Shown: piece after piece, positions 6,064 through 6,780 of the stretch
Position numbering within the stretch: the stretch's first letter is position 1
Layout of the letters: every line of letters starts with the position of its first letter
NCBI GenBank assembly: GCA_958352145.1
Contig: CATWNM010000058.1
Span: 1-6,780 of the forward strand
Origin: an uncultured Eubacteriales bacterium
GTDB lineage: Bacteria; Bacillota; Clostridia; Oscillospirales; CAG-272
Length of the DNA: 6,780 bases
Reading direction: 5' to 3'
The notes under the pieces: generated by a model
What the model was told of the DNA's origin: nothing
Databases searched by the model: none
The model's input: only the letters and a program-made list of their open reading frames with translations
Made by a program: the position numbers and the translations under genes

Positions 6064-6430
6064 TGGTGGAGGCGGGGAGAATCGAACTCCCGTCCGAAAA
6101 CCTCTTAATACAACTTTCTCCGGGTGCAGTACACCTTTTTGGTTCCCGTATCTGTTTCCGGTGCACGGGAAAGCAGAATCGGTAGCTTTTTTGTTTATGA
6201 CCGCTTCAAAAGCAAACAGGCGGTGCACATTTACCACTAAATGACGCTCAGTCCAAAGCCGTGGTGCTCAATGGAAGAACGGGCCGCTGAAAAGCGGCGG
6301 CACAGCTTACGCTGCCTGTGCTACGAGATTATCGTTAGCGTTTAATTTTAAGGTGGGACTTTTTCAGAGGATTCCCGGCCTCTACCCGCTTATCGTATCT
6401 CCAAATCCCCGTCGAAACCTTTACGCCCCC
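6064..6430 (-). ncRNA. ssrA: Transfer-messenger RNA (tmRNA)
   Basis: This is a one-piece tmRNA of about 367 nt that rescues stalled ribosomes by acting first as an alanine tRNA and then as a short mRNA. The 5' end has the signature GGGGGCG followed by GGTTTCGACGGGGAT. The 3' end has the T-arm GGGAG-TTCGATT-CTCCC, then CGCCTCC and ACCA. The 5' GGGGGCG pairs fully with the 3' CGCCTCC, with one G-U pair, giving the 7-bp acceptor stem and fixing both ends. A PK1-like pseudoknot is visible near 6355-6385: an AGAGG/CCTCT stem whose loop GGGA can pair with a downstream TCCC. The tag frame lies at 6307-6339. The gene starts 3 nt after the smpB stop with no room for a normal promoter at the mature 5' end, so it is probably cotranscribed with smpB and cut by RNase P, or started from a promoter inside smpB. 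Confidence 0.97.
6307..6339 (-). other. tmRNA proteolysis-tag reading frame
   Basis: Within ssrA, a GCT resume codon starts ten sense codons that read ANDNLVAQAA, followed by TAA. With the alanine carried by the tmRNA, the added tag would be AANDNLVAQAA. The AND start and AA end fit known tags, and the frame lies just after PK1 as expected. The third residue from the end is Gln, where Leu, Val or Tyr is more usual in the tags I recall. Directly after the stop, the RNA begins further stems of the tmRNA ring, including GCCGC paired with GCGGC around 6280-6300. Confidence 0.88.
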
Positions 6431-6433
6431 ATA

Positions 6434-6780
6434 TTATCGCTCATTTTTCATGGCGCGGTTGATGTCGCGCATAGACTGCCGTTTTGCGTCGGATTCCCGT
6501 TTGTCGTAAAGCTTTTTGCCTTTGCAGAGTCCAATCTCTGCTTTAACGTGCGATCCGCTGAAATACAAAGAAAGCGGTACCAGCGTCAACCCGTCTTCTT
6601 TTACCTTGCTGAATAGCCGGATGATTTCCCGCTTATGCATCAGCAGTTTTTTATCCCGTAGCGGATCGCGGTTATAGATATTGCCTTTTTCATAGGGGCT
6701 GATGTGTACGCCGCGTGCGAACAACTCGCCGCCTTTGATTTCACAGTAGGCATCCTTTAAATTGACCGCGCCGAGCCGGA
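6434..6780 (-). CDS. smpB: SsrA-binding protein SmpB, 3' part (start lies beyond the window)
   Basis: The visible 114 residues are the C-terminal part of SmpB, the small RNA-binding protein that binds the tRNA-like domain of tmRNA and brings it to stalled ribosomes. Recognisable family blocks are RLGAVNLKDAY, GGELFARGVHISPY, NRDPLRDKKLLMHKREI and LVPLSLYF, followed by GLCKGKKLYDKRE. The basic tail (KRQSMRDINRAMKNER) is the part that enters the empty mRNA channel of the ribosome. SmpB is usually about 150-160 residues, so roughly 40 N-terminal residues lie beyond the right edge. The frame is open to the end of the window. The TAA at 6436-6434 is followed after only 3 nt by the mature 5' end of ssrA, placing the protein and its RNA partner in tandem. 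Partial only because of the window edge; there is no sign of damage. Confidence 0.97.
   Translation of the reverse strand, partial: RLGAVNLKDAYCEIKGGELFARGVHISPYEKGNIYNRDPLRDKKLLMHKREIIRLFSKVKEDGLTLVPLSLYFSGSHVKAEIGLCKGKKLYDKRESDAKRQSMRDINRAMKNER

Noticed and set aside
6004..6070. Integrated element at the ssrA 3' end, a common attachment site
   Set aside because: The tmRNA 3' end is followed directly by its terminator, and I see no second copy of the 3' end sequence, integrase or other mobile gene in the window.
5804..6244. A 146-codon + strand open frame across the ssrA region
   Set aside because: Its second half is antisense to the tmRNA, including the well-known false peptide pattern produced by the antisense T-arm. 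It has no ribosome binding site and no protein family.

Overview
The window looks like chromosomal DNA of a low-to-mid GC Bacillota (Firmicutes), probably a clostridial or Negativicutes anaerobe. This rests on the DUF2325 and DUF3793 proteins next to a short clostridial-type flavodoxin, a MarR-controlled pair of ABC half-transporters, strong purine-rich ribosome binding sites, and a one-piece tmRNA directly after smpB. The organism assignment is inference; no species-level marker is present.

Layout. Positions 46-1349 (+ strand) hold a compact three-gene cluster: a DUF2325 protein, a DUF3793 protein and a flavodoxin, each with a good Shine-Dalgarno sequence and gaps of 13 and 28 nt. It ends at a long hairpin (1362-1410) that has a T tract on both strands, so it can also stop the convergent operon. 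Positions 5457 down to 1453 (- strand) hold a three-gene operon with overlapping ends: a MarR-family repressor and two ABC exporter half-subunits. A consensus-like sigma-A promoter precedes it, and two palindromic TTGC-N4-GCAA sites spaced 15 bp apart cover the presumed transcription start. About 0.5 kb with no convincing gene follows (5587-6003). The right end carries, on the - strand, the 3' part of smpB, then ssrA (tmRNA) starting 3 nt after the smpB stop, then the tmRNA terminator.

How the genes work together. The two ABC subunits read as a heterodimeric exporter. The upstream subunit has a degenerate Walker B (Asp instead of the catalytic Glu) and Gln in place of the switch His. The downstream subunit keeps Glu and His but has a degenerate signature (ISKGQ). 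Assembled head to tail, these give one competent and one degenerate ATP site, as in BmrCD or TM287/288. The MarR protein probably represses its own operon until a toxic ligand binds. smpB and ssrA form the trans-translation ribosome rescue system. The flavodoxin cluster has no established function for two of its three members; a role in redox or iron metabolism is inferred from context. Apart from those two uncharacterised families, I see no wholly new system here.
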